Of a stretch of 64,000 nucleotides of DNA, positions 37,671 to 49,200 are shown in pieces (within the stretch, counting starts at the first letter, position 1; every line of letters begins with the position of its first letter). The DNA is from Astropecten irregularis (taxonomy: Eukaryota; Echinodermata; Asteroidea; Paxillosida; Astropectinidae), in contig OZ020256.1 in NCBI GenBank assembly GCA_963971285.1, forward strand, positions 3,412,501 to 3,476,500, written 5' to 3'. Position numbers and translations under genes: made by a program. Below the pieces are notes generated by a model. The model had not been told where the DNA came from and did not search any database. It saw nothing but the letters and a program-made list of their open reading frames with translations.

Positions 37671-40098
37671 ATACCGTAAAGAATTCTACATATTCAATTG
37701 CATTCTGAAATTTTGAATACAGTTTGAATTAACATAATGACCCCGAACATCATCATGATAACATCATATTACATTTCATCCCTGACACTATACTACCAAC
37801 TGAAGTGAAACATCTTCTTCTTTTTTGTCTTGAAAAGTTTATACAATAAACGAAATACCAAAAACTGCAATCTTGGCGAACTAAACCCACACGATCTATT
37901 TCCTGGACGCATTTACACTCAACACAGGCGAGGCCAAAATACGGGACCAGACCAATGGTGGACTATAATGTCGGCAGTACATATACACATGACATACGAT
38001 ATCGAATGTTAAATGAAATACATCTTACCCATAATTTCGCAAGAGTTATTCCCGTTTTTTCTCGATGATCTATAAATCCTTCGCCCTGAAAAAACTCTAG
38101 TTGCCACTAAAGCCATTTTTATTGCTCACGTCATACTGATATTAACCCTCTTATATATCAAAGTCATCATCGCCTACAAAGCAAAACTTGCCAGTCGTCT
38201 CGTCATGAATTAATGATCGTTTTTTATCCGGTTTAGCTCTTGTTTGCCATCTTGTTTAATTATCGATTTAATAACATATGTCTGACAGCCCAACCCACAC
38301 ATTTGTGTAAACCGTGGCCATTCAGTCGGACAAAACACCTGGATGAGACTAGATACAAATACATGCTAATCGCAGATTTACATAAATTTTTAATTACAGT
38401 TGCGCACGCGGAGGCCCAGGCCTACACATACATGATACATATTTGTTTCAACTTGTATTGAACTGAAATGAAGGCCTACGCGTATTAGATAAAATGCCAC
38501 ACTTTGGAATAACATTCTTAAAGTATGAATTAAAGTCTGTTGTATGCGGTCGCGTTATTTTTCTTAAAAGATATCATTTAGGTTCTTACACAAAATGACA
38601 AAAAAATCACCACCTTTCATTTCAGTTTTATCTTTTCTTTTACGTTCAACTTCATCAATTACTAATAATACATTGACACGGTGAAGCACAAGACGGGGCT
38701 CTTCACCGCGTGGGGGCGCTATAACACTGAATACGGCAGTCCGTAGAAAAGCACTTTTTCATGTCAGTCGGCGGTATTGGTGTATATTCTGGACTCGTTT
38801 CGTTCTGGAAATTTCTCAGTGCAACACGCGACGTGACAAACTCAACGACTGAACTGTGTATTTTGACCTTCATTATCGGATATTATTGCTGTCCGAGGAA
38901 AAACCCAAAGCATAATGGTTACTTTGTATACGGGAGATGTTGCCTTTCCACTGGTATTATAATATCGTGATTATCCCCGCAGTGTTTACCGATAGTACCA
39001 TCATGTGCTGTTAAGTCAAGACTGTTATCTGTAACTGCATATAGACTCATTGTCAATGCCGCCGAACTGACTGGCAATTGCACTTCGGGTTGAATTTGTC
39101 AACGAACTTGTGAGTCGACTACTTTTAAATGGAACTAACTATAAATCGCACGGTTAAAGGCAGCGCGCGGTGACAATCGTATATAGAATCAAAGTTGAAA
39201 GTCCAAACCCTGGTGACCGGGTTCCATCCTTTTTCTCTACAAGACGTACTTCCCATGTAGGGCCGAGCAAATGATTTAAAAAAAAAATTGAGGGATACAA
39301 AAATTTATGAGCTCCGCGGACCGATTTGGACCTATTTACTTCTTGTCTGCACCCTGACAAAAAAATCATCACGCGCTTTAGCAATGAGCTCGTCTACAAA
39401 CCATATTACGAAGGATGGGAACTTGACCGCATGTCACTGACTATACGCCAAAAATATTAAAGACTGTTTGATGCCACGCTGATAGGCAAGCCCGCGCAAA
39501 CTGCATGGACCAACATGAGTTGTGACATGAAACGGTCGTTGATTATGTTTGGCATAGTCAGTAACATTCGGTCAAGTTCCCAATCTTCGCGTATAGGTAC
39601 GTTTGTGCATTGGTAAAGCGCGTGAGAATTTCTTTTTTTTTCAGTGTACAAGGGTGCAGACCTCTAATTAATTTCTCATAGGCTCCCACGCAAAATGGCC
39701 AATTAAAAAAAAAAATTAGAATACTCACAAGTTTCTGAGGCAAAATAAAGGTGAAAACTTAAATTTTCATTTTCTTGGTGAAAACTTAAAGTGTAATATT
39801 TCTTACAATCGCACACCTAATACATCGACTGGCAAAATTAATCATCGGGGATCTTGCGTTCAGTTAATTGCCTTTGTAAGTAAGAATAACAATATTGCCA
39901 TTAACGTATAACATTGTATGATTGAAATGAACTGTGAAGAAACATAGTCTACTCGTGGCCATATATAGACTTCAATAATTGTGCGATGCGCACGTGTAAA
40001 TTTGGTAAAGTTTTTTTCCAGTATTGTATAGTGGTATATAGGCATACACAAAAAGAGACAAATTGATCAGTTTTTATGAACATTATAGGGTAATCTAA
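37671..40098. other. Intergenic, nothing recognised
   Basis: Only short open frames. 38680-38760 is locally CpG-rich. Confidence 0.5.
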
Positions 40099-40252
40099 AG
40101 GTTAAATTTTTCCCCTCTAAATGTTTCCGCCCGGACACATTTTCACAGTTGTGGACATGTACATTTGTCCAGGGACACATGTACACGGCTGTGGACATAC
40201 AGTTCGGAGACACTTTTACCGGACACATTTAGAGGGGGACAGATTTAACCAT
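40099..40252. mobile_element. Palindromic MITE with GGTTAAATTTTT ends
   Basis: GGTTAAATTTTTCCCCTCTA and GACACATTTAGAGGGGGACA...GATTTAACC form inverted arms. The interior repeats GGACACAT/TTGTGGACAT words. Single copy in the window. Confidence 0.75.
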
Positions 40253-40746
40253 TACACCGGCACAATTTAGGCCTATTTATGGGTTGGACACAGCAATGGG
40301 TCAACAGATGAATTGAAGCAATCAATTAACTTAAAAATGAAATAAATGCATCCAGAATAAGCAGTTTGTCATGCATGACCGCAGGAATACGATCAAAAAA
40401 TAACTCGAGACCACCGATGTCGAAAGTAAAATGTAATTGACGAAAAACAAAACAATTCTTATCAGTGCACTTACCTGCGTATTCTCTATTCCCTTTGCTA
40501 TAATGAGGCAAAGCAATATGACTAATCAGTTTATACACTGTGTATAGGCCTATGACAGTGACATCATTCGTTGTCACAAAAGATTGTTCTTCTATTTTTA
40601 GGGCGAATCAATTTGCCCATTATGATACAGCAAAGAATTTTGTTTATGCAGCAAAGTGAACCAAGGTTAAACCAATATTCCGCCACAATGCTGTACAAAA
40701 GAACTTGTATATTATTAAACACAGGGTGCACTGCTAGCAACAACCT

Positions 40747-41007
40747 ATAAGGAGTTCAGATACCTATTAAATTGAAACATTTAACTCTGACCTGTTTGTT
40801 AAGCAGAAACTCAGCAGATCTAGAAGAGGCCACAACAAACAACTTAAAGTTCTACATTACACATCAACTCCATATTCTCAATCCTTCTTCCCTGAAACCA
40901 CCCAAATTTGGAATAAATTACCCCAGTCAACTGTCGATATAACTTCAACCTCAGCCTTCAGATCGAAGCTCCATCAAACCTATCTTACTACAACCATAAA
41001 ACATTAG
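40747..41007 (+). pseudogene. LINE reverse-transcriptase 3' end remnant
   Basis: From 40810 the plus strand reads RSRRGHNKQL, then SQSFFPETTQIWNKLPQSTV and AFRSKLHQTYL, then stop at 41005-41007. The FFP..T..WN.LP...V block is typical of LINE (CR1/jockey-type) RT C-termini. No upstream RT motifs are seen, so it is a 5'-truncated remnant. Confidence 0.72.
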
Positions 41008-41742
41008 ATTTCGATCCTGATCCACTCTCGTCAACTTCCAGTGTAGTCCCTGGAGGACCTTTCGGAACTTCAAGGTACATGGGAACATGACTTCGACATG
41101 CTGATATCAATTGCCTTTGCGTGAATTGTGCAACGTGTATTATGTTATTGAGTCTAGCCTATTATCCTTATCAGGAATCGTCTAAATTACAGACAGATAC
41201 ACAAAAATGCCATTTATCTTATTTACCATGGGAATGATTAAATGTTGGGAGTAAACGTGAAAGTTTGAAATTTCGAATGATGTAGGTTTTGAATGGCCCG
41301 CCCTGAGATTGCTGTCCTCTTCAAAACCTACACAGACCACCTAAAGAACGACAGGGCTTCAAGTTGAATCTGACATACTAGTATACGCAGAAGACCGATT
41401 ATTGTGGAGAGCCATGTATGGATCCGAGGTTAAACCTCGAAAATAGACAGAAATTGGATATACGCACGGATCTATCAACTTATTTTACAGAGAATTTCAA
41501 GAGCATGTTTAAGGTTTTGAACACTTAATTAAAGTATGCGTTTCGTTCACAATGCGTACATCTTATGATAAGTGAAGTGTGAAGGTGATTCATTGCTAGT
41601 ATAAAAACAAGATGTCACAAGATGAGACCTAACATTTACGACTAGTGAGGTTAGGTTTTCCATGGAAGTAATAGCCTCAAAACTATCTCTTCGGGCGGGT
41701 TGAAAAAATAACGAACTAGAAGCAAATAAGGCAATTCCTTAC

Positions 41743-41884
41743 CGGTTGGAGTTGAGATACAATATCCGATGTTATGCATGTCCTCTTCATTGTGGTGCAC
41801 TTGATCCAGTCTGTCAGATAGTCCCATCTCCACAGTCGGCATCGAGAGAGATCATGCTCAAGTGAAATCACTTGTCCTTGTGAC
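41743..41884 (-). other. Candidate unassigned exon
   Basis: A minus-strand acceptor TTTTCTCCTGTGTCTAG|GTCACA and donor CAACCG|GTAAGG frame 142 nt with one fully open frame (SRSQGQVISLEHDLSRCRLW...). A second frame has an ATG and acidic start (MPTVEMGLSDRLDQVHHNEE). I do not recognise either. It lies 7.7 kb upstream of the INF2 start on the same strand, so it may be a 5' non-coding exon of INF2, or a chance pair of splice signals. Confidence 0.3.
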
Positions 41885-42603
41885 CTAGACACAGGAGAAA
41901 AGATGTATCCAGCCACTATACATGAAGTTTACTGAAATTCACATTTATACAATTTCGTTTGTATATCCCTCATCCACTGCAGTATTCTGTTTGCGCTCGC
42001 GTATATTGTTGGCAGACCTACCGAAACATCAGACATTGTATGGCAACTGCCAAAACAGAGATCATAGGTTAAGTCGGCATCACAATGATAACAATGTGTA
42101 GGTTGGTACTGTATTTTGACAGTGATTTATCCTTTTAGTAAACCTAATAATAGGGAGGGTTGGTTTGGTTGTTGGAGCAGAGGGTATACAGGGCTCATTA
42201 TGTGCAAGGCGATGGGCTGGTCTCTATACCATTGACCTTGTATGTCTGTCTAATACGGTGGCCATGACATCATGGTGGGAGCACCGCCTGAGGGGCATGC
42301 TTGCATGGCATTGCTCGCCGCCTTGAGCACTCGGGTTAAGAACAAATTGAAGTTGCACCGGAGGGCCTTTTTCCTGCTGAGTCTACTTCTATCTTAAGAC
42401 ATAACACTGCTCATAATTTGCAATTTTAGATATTAGACCCAGCGATAAAGGGACCTTGACATTTTGTCGACAAGAATTTAGACGAATAATCTTCAGAACT
42501 GCATGTACGATGTTTCATGTAAAAAAAAAAAAAGAGATGAGCACGCGGCATGGTGATATCAATACAAATCGTCTAAATCTGTGTCGGTGGGGAAGTTGAC
42601 CTA

Positions 42604-42717
42604 ATAAAGGTTTGTCTCGTGATAATGACTAGAGCAGGCTAGTCGAAACGTTGAGTTCTTACAAGAAATGCGACGATACGAACGATTCTTACATGGTGTT
42701 TCCGCAAACCGATCCCA
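42604..42717. mobile_element. Fold-back family CGGAAACACCATGTAA, copy 2 (reverse)
   Basis: GACTAGAGCAGGCTAGTCGA, AACGTTGAG, ACATGGTGTTTCCGCAAACC: the reverse complement of the 36.8-kb arm. Confidence 0.78.
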
Positions 42718-42960
42718 AAAGTTTGTCCTCTGAGACACGGTTTTTAAGATGGGAAGGACACGCTCAATTGAGAGCCCAGCAATCGGGAGTCGAACCCGTC
42801 ACCACTAGGATTCATGCCGACTTTCGTCCAAAGCGTGGTGACGTGAACTCCCCGTGTTGGCAAATACATGCATCATTATACAGTGCGGATTTGAAAGACA
42901 AGTGTCACATAAAAATGAGAAGCCACTTGCAAAAGACGCACGGATCATTTGAAAAATAAA
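42718..42960. other. Possible tRNA-like B-box fragment
   Basis: On the minus strand GACGGGTTCGACTCCCGATT is a B-box-like T-arm. No A box or cloverleaf is convincing. The plus strand is open for 102 codons without a recognisable domain. Confidence 0.3.
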
Positions 42961-43217
42961 TATCAAATTCCGATCACTGAGGCATTGCTTGGCAACAAGC
43001 AGACAAAAGATAACTGGTAGCCATGCTTATTGTTATAAGGCGAAAGCGACAAATGTGCGCGCATAACGACAAATAAAAATATCAGTTGGGAGTGTTACGA
43101 CAAATAAAATAAATCAATTAAAAGGTATTTAGGGAGTATATAAGTTATAGGTTAGTATAACAAACGAATAACAAAGGTTAAGTGGCGGCAGTTCCCCGAC
43201 CAACAAAGGCGAACAAC

Positions 43218-43562
43218 CAACTGACCAACCAACAGACCTCACCAACCAAACAACCAACTGACCAACCAACAGACCTCACCAATCAAACAACCAACTGACC
43301 AACCAACAGACCTCACCAATCAAACAACCAACTGACCAACCAACAGACCTCACCAATCAAACAACCAACTGACCAACCAACAGACCTCACCAACCAAACA
43401 ACCAACTGACCAACCAACAGACCTCACCAATCAAACAACCAACTGACCAACCAACAGACCTCACCAATCAAACAACCAACTGACCAACCAACAGACCTCA
43501 CCAACCAACTGACCAACCAACAGACCTCACCAACCAACTGACCAACCAACCAACCAACCAAA
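43218..43562. repeat. 37-bp minisatellite
   Basis: The word CTGACCAACCAACAGACCTC recurs every 37 bp from 43221 (43221, 43258, 43295, 43332, 43369, 43406, 43443, 43480), then in two shortened units. Units differ mainly at CACCAAT versus CACCAAC. There are no spacers and there is internal CCAA substructure. Confidence 0.95.
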
Positions 43563-44934
43563 CGAGGGCAGGTTAAAATGCATCATGTGGACAGTTCGCA
43601 CAGATATTCTGTATACAAAATCCCATGGGCCGGCTATTCGCGAAAGATTCTATAAGCACGAACCCCTTTCCAAATGTATGCCAGTGGTACGGGCCGTTTT
43701 GGTTTTTTTAATACCACCCAACTTCACTAGGGGACCACCAGGACCAACTTGCTTGAACGCCAAGGCCTGCATGTCAAGCAATCCACCTTTAATCGTAGGA
43801 TACACCTCTCTATTATACCACACACGTATTAAAAAAAAATCGATTGTATTCTCTGACATTTCCTGCCCAGCCTGACTAGTATATAAACGGAACAAGGGGC
43901 GAACCTTTTGATGAATGCAAACTTGCACTATTGTGGAATGAATCGACCGTTTCACCTGGAAAAGTGTCGTGTGCCTTTCGGCGGGTCTCCAGCTTTGCAC
44001 GCGAGCCGCTACCGGTGGCGCCAAGCCCAAGTCTCCATGGGGTTTAGTCATTGTTAAAGGTTTTGTTACCTTGGGAAGCGAGGTAACCCACAAAAAAATT
44101 ATAATAAATCACCTAAACTTGATAAAAGGTACGTAAAGCATTCACAGTATTGGGATAATGGTAATATTGGGTGATAGACGAGGGGACTGGGAATGACGTT
44201 ACTAGAATGGTATTTGAGGGGTGAAAGAAGCTCGGTTAAGCTGTTATATAAAGGGCGTGTATATACATGCATAAGGATGGAAACGAGTACAGTTTTCGCA
44301 AATGACGTTTGTTATAATGATTTTATTTATTTTTTCTTCAAAGCTTAATATAGGGGCAATTTGTTTTACATGGTAGTCTAGTCCTTGGCCAACTGAGATG
44401 GACTTTATCGAAGATAGTCCGGCTCAGTTTTGAACTGATTTCATCAAAATAGTACTTTTTGATTTTCAGCCCCCCCCCCCCCTTCCTGGAAGCTAGATCC
44501 GCCCCTTTGACGGTATTTAGGACCTTATTTCATAAAAATAGCACTTTTTGATTGTCAGCCTCCCCCTCCTGTTTTCCTGAAAGCTAGATCCGCCCCTGTG
44601 ACGGTGGAGAGGGCTTGGCACTGTAGCCAGAAGGGGACTAATGGGAGGCAGTCGGTATGTCGGGTTAAAAAAAATCCCAGTCACCTGAACAACCGATGGT
44701 CTGCTCAACTCTTGATACAACAAAATAAAATAAAACAGAAAAGCTTTCATACTTTGGTTTAAAACAGAGCTTTTTTACAACGAAGCCGTCGATTTTAATA
44801 TCCACTCGGTAGTAAGATAAAAAAAAAAGTAAGATAAAAAAAAAAACATTTAGTTGATTAAGCTCACGGCGATAAAGTTCTGATATAAAGTTAACTTACT
44901 AGATACAAGTTATGAGGGAATTTAATCTCAGCTG
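43563..44934. other. Intergenic, nothing recognised
   Basis: The 147-codon minus-strand frame at 43650-44093 overlaps a plus-strand frame and has no known domain. A block with TAGATCCGCCCC is duplicated at 44460-44600 with a C11 run. Confidence 0.4.
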
Positions 44935-45165
44935 TGTAATATCAGGGCTATCTGAAAAGTGAGTTTTACAGGGTGTTTTGACCTACAATGATTCACTTCG
45001 AATGCAGCGGCCAGCAGCAGCCATTTCTTCTTCATTTTTTATCTCAAAACGCCCTCTGTTGGCCATCAGTTCTGTCCCATAAGGTTTGTGCACAGGGTGT
45101 CAAAGTGATGTCCGTCAATGGAACTCCTGCCAAAAGATCTTTAAGTTTGGAGACAAAGATATCAT
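44935..45165 (+). repeat. Dispersed repeat, copy 1
   Basis: AAAAGTGAGTTTTACAGGGT, TTTTGACCTACAA, TCGAATGCAGCGG, CAAAACGCCCTCTGTTGG, GGTTTGTGCACA, GATGTCCGTCAATGGAA. The words occur in the same order at 54.7 kb. Unclassified. Confidence 0.75.
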
Positions 45166-46235
45166 GCTGTTGGATCTACATTGGTGGCTGCTGTATCTGT
45201 CATTAGTATTCAGTTTTCTATTCACTGGTCACAAAAGAAAACTTGTAATAAGGAAGGGAGTACACGTTAATGGAGCGAAACAGTTGCAATCCGGTTCGGA
45301 GATGTTCGTTCCAGCTACACCAAATAAAGTCCATTATACAGAACACAGTCACACAGGAGGATTGTAATGGGTACAAGTAAGGTCTGATGAATGTTGCGTT
45401 GACTGGAAGCATAAGCAGACGTCTTGCCAACAGATCAATGTGCCACAAGTAGCAGCCTCTGTCAATTCCTCAATGCACCAAGGTACCGCCTGGTAAAAGT
45501 CAGTCAAACACACTCGAGCGGCATAAGTGGAGATATTTTTTGTCCAATGTCCGATCCAACATCCAGAGATGTGACCACGCCGTCGGTGACCTTACACACA
45601 ATGTTAATAAGTGAGTGGCCCATTTGTCCAAAACACTCCTCCGTAACATTTGCTCATCTCAGAGTTTGACGCATTGTCCACATTGGACTTAGATGTTTTC
45701 ATGGGATGAACTTAAAAAACTGTGAACTCTGAAGTCGGGCAATAGGCCAAAAAAACGACGTTAGCCGATCAAACATTACCAATATGCATTTCCCGTAATG
45801 CAGCAGGATAGTCATGAAGTGAATGAGTGTAGCAACATCCTGCGTACTGCATACCAAATGGAGAATTCAAAATCCACGCACAAGAACTAGGCCTACGATA
45901 ATAATCAATTTCCCAAGTACAAGATCGAAGTACACGCCCCTCAGTTTCATACAAAAATTTATACCAGAATTCATCGTGCTGTTTTTACGTGGCCTAATTT
46001 TTCATGGGCTTAATAGAAAATATGTCATTCTCGACAGGTTATGTACAAAGTCAGGAAATCTTGTGTAACAGTAAGGGGCTATTGGATGACATTGCACTAG
46101 GGTGTGTGGCACTAACCCTTACTTCATCGGAGGGTTCTTGCCAACTTGACTTCCAACGGGTTTGTTAAAATCTGGAAATATAAGGCTTTTGGGACTCGAC
46201 GTCAAACACTCCACAGATCAAAGTTTTCTGTGCTA
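45166..46235. other. Region 3' of FRG1, no gene recognised
   Basis: 45424-45670 is open on both strands. The minus frame reads NVTEECFGQMGHSLINIVCK and looks protein-like, but I cannot name it and it has a nearby upstream stop. It may be a transposon fragment. Confidence 0.35.
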
Positions 46236-46272
46236 TTATTTGCAGTATCTGTCAGCCTTCATCTTCTCCCTC
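46236..46272 (-). CDS. FRG1: FRG1 coding exon 8 with stop
   Basis: Acceptor GCATTAACAG|GAGGG opens a 37-nt coding part for the last residues, [11 protein letters not shown], then TAA (46236-46238). Human FRG1 ends AKLKADRYCK. The micro-exon would be missed by length-based gene finding; the conserved ending and correct phase make it secure. Confidence 0.96.
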
Positions 46273-49200
46273 CTGTTAATGCAGAAAAATAACAGAAAAA
46301 GGAATCAATTGTCAATGACCAGCCATTAACAGTATGAATACATGTAGGTCTTAAAGGTAACATCATACTTTGGTTTTTGTCAATGAAATGCAGATCCATG
46401 GGCAAAAATATCAAGACAGATACAGTAACAGTCATCTGTTAAATTCCCAGTCTCATACGATGCCCATTTTTATAGGAAACAATGAAAAACACCCAAGGTA
46501 TTTTTTTAATCTTTTCACCGTTATTTTTCATCTTCCGAAGATCAAAATTATTTTTGGTCATTGGTTTTACTCTTTTTTGGATAAATACAGCATTTCAGGC
46601 AGAACAAAATGTACTGGTATGTTTTTACTATCACCATCTTTATACTCTGTAAGTTATAGGTAAATCTGTGAAGATACCCAACAGCGCAATACCAAACATT
46701 CTGCTATACGGAAAAAACATCATCCTTGGCTCCCAATTGTTTTAGCACAAAACATACCAAACAGTGTTGTTTAAATTACAACTATAACAGACAATTTCTG
46801 TGTTTATTCAAGCGGCAGTTATAAGTATCTATAATTACCTGTCCAGTAATGTTTCGTGTAGTCTGCCCGAGTGTTTTGCTTTCTTGATATCATGTCTATC
46901 GTTTTCATTCACTCGTAGCTTGTGGTCTTGAAAACTCTGGAACTTTTTCCTGCAGAAAAAAATAAAACAATCATCAATAAATTGATCTAGTTATCTTTAA
47001 ATGTTTTGCTGTCTTGTTTAATTTAACCCTGTTAATTGCGTACTTTAGTGTATTTTTGTTTGTTTGTATATTTGCTTGTCTGTTTCTTCTGCTTGTTGGG
47101 GTTTGTTTGTTTGTTTGTTTGTCCAGTCTTTGTCAACTCTTTAAATGTCTCTATTTGTTTAAGATTTCCTTGCTGTATTACAGTGGTGTACCGGTATCTG
47201 TTAATAGGCATGCCCTTAAGCATAACCAAGGATAACTATGTTTTATTACAAAGCCGCATCCCATTTGAGCAATCCCCCCTATACTGGTTCTCAAGTTGCA
47301 GCATTGCTTATTGTGTGTGTATCTTAAATGAACCTTGGGATATATCAGTATATAAGCGGTTTCATGGCTTCTGACTTCGAACAGGTAACTAAACATTTTG
47401 GGACACCACCACCGACATAGGGCTGGATAGCTCAGGTGGTAGAGCACCAATGAGCCATTCTTGGGGTAGTAGGTTCAAATCTCACTCCAGTAAAGGTTTC
47501 TTTTTTCATCTTTCAAGGATATCCAGGGTAGAATAGAACAGAAAGGATTCAAGTGTGCTTTATGAACCATCCTCGCCCACATGAACTAACCCATCTAGAG
47601 TTAGTGTGCTGTATAAACTTAAAGAGATTCAACTCACACATAGCTGATTTCACAGGATTCAGCATCGGCTTTGTCTATGGCTGGTCTTGTGTCTTTCTTT
47701 TTCTTGATGAGAGGTGCACATGAACGGATCTACGACAACAAATCACAGAGTTTTGGAGTTAGCTGGAAAATTCAAATATATAACTATGAGAACCTAGGGT
47801 TGGGTTAATAATCGTTAAAGGTAGTATCATACTTTGGTACTGGTAGCATACCCAAACAGAAATGTTCACAGATTTACCTATAACTTACAGGTTATAAAGA
47901 TGGTGATGGTAGAAATATACCGTTAAAATTCGTCTGCCTGAAATGCTGTATTTATTGAGAAAAAAAGTCAAACCAATGACCAAAAACAATTTTGGTCTTT
48001 CAAAGATAAAAAGTAACGGTGAAAAGATCTTTAAAAATACCATGGGCGTTTTCAACTGCTTTCACCTGTGGGCACCGTACGGAACTAAAATTTTCACAGA
48101 TGACTGTTACTGTTTCTGTCTTGATATTTTTTGCCCATGAATCTGCATTTCTTTGACAAAAACCAAAGTATGATATTACCTCTAATTTGCATAAGGAATG
48201 ACATTTTTTCTAGAGGATAGGAAATCTGTGATTAAACATTTTCATATTCCTTTGTCATTATTCTGATGATATTGTACATTATGCATGAATGACTCACCTT
48301 GATGATCTCTGCAGGGCCAGCTGTGGTGCTTGATGCTACAATGTCATCATCTTTATTACACGACAAAAAACAATTATTACAGCCCATCAATGCCAATTTA
48401 CCCTACAAAGAAAAAAAAGGAAAGGACAGAAAAAGAAACATAAATAAAATAAATGCAATGAGATATATGTATACAAATGAACCCCTTCAGCCAAGTTTTT
48501 TTCTCGCTTTTAGTGGTCTCATTTATCAGTTACTGGTCAAATAGAGGTCATCTGGCCGGGCAAGGACTTCAAGCGACCAATGCGGGCACACAATGGTTGA
48601 AAACTACAGAACAATTGCCTGAATTCAAGGTGGACGTAATCTATGTGAAAGCAGCTGTGTTCGGAACTCACAGATTGCGGTCTGCTAAAAAATGCTGATC
48701 TATTCAAATGAACAATTTGGGGGACAATAAAGGTTCATTGCTCCCACCATTCAATGCATTTCAATGGAAATGACAAAGCAATCATGAACATTGAGGCTGA
48801 ACTGCTATAGCAGCTACCCGGGCAGAAGAGGTAAATGGCAGGTTAAATTGCCTTTACAATTGACTCCATCAAACTCAAATCCTTCCCTTCCCTTCCCTTC
48901 CCCAGTGTCTTTATACCTTGCTCATTCATAAACCTAACTCTCCATTCTCCAAGAGTTCTCTAACCCTTAAACCGAAATGCCTATCGCAATTTACCACACA
49001 TGGTTTTTCCCCATGATGAGTGTGGTATCCTGCATACCACGCGATATCCCACAGTATCATTTGTGTGGTTATAAGTTAGAAATCCAAGTGAAAATTGAAA
49101 TAAAAGCAGAATATTATTTACCTCTTGGAAGACTGGCTCCCACTGTTCCCTGGGTCCAATGGCATCAGATCTTCCAATAACGCTCTTGTCATAATCGATC

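Noticed and set aside
43218..43562. Regular repeats that might suggest a CRISPR array
   Set aside because: The units are contiguous with no unique spacers, there are no cas genes, and the DNA is clearly eukaryotic; it is a minisatellite.
43650..44093. 147-codon minus-strand open frame
   Set aside because: No domain, overlaps an equally open plus-strand frame, no splice or promoter context.
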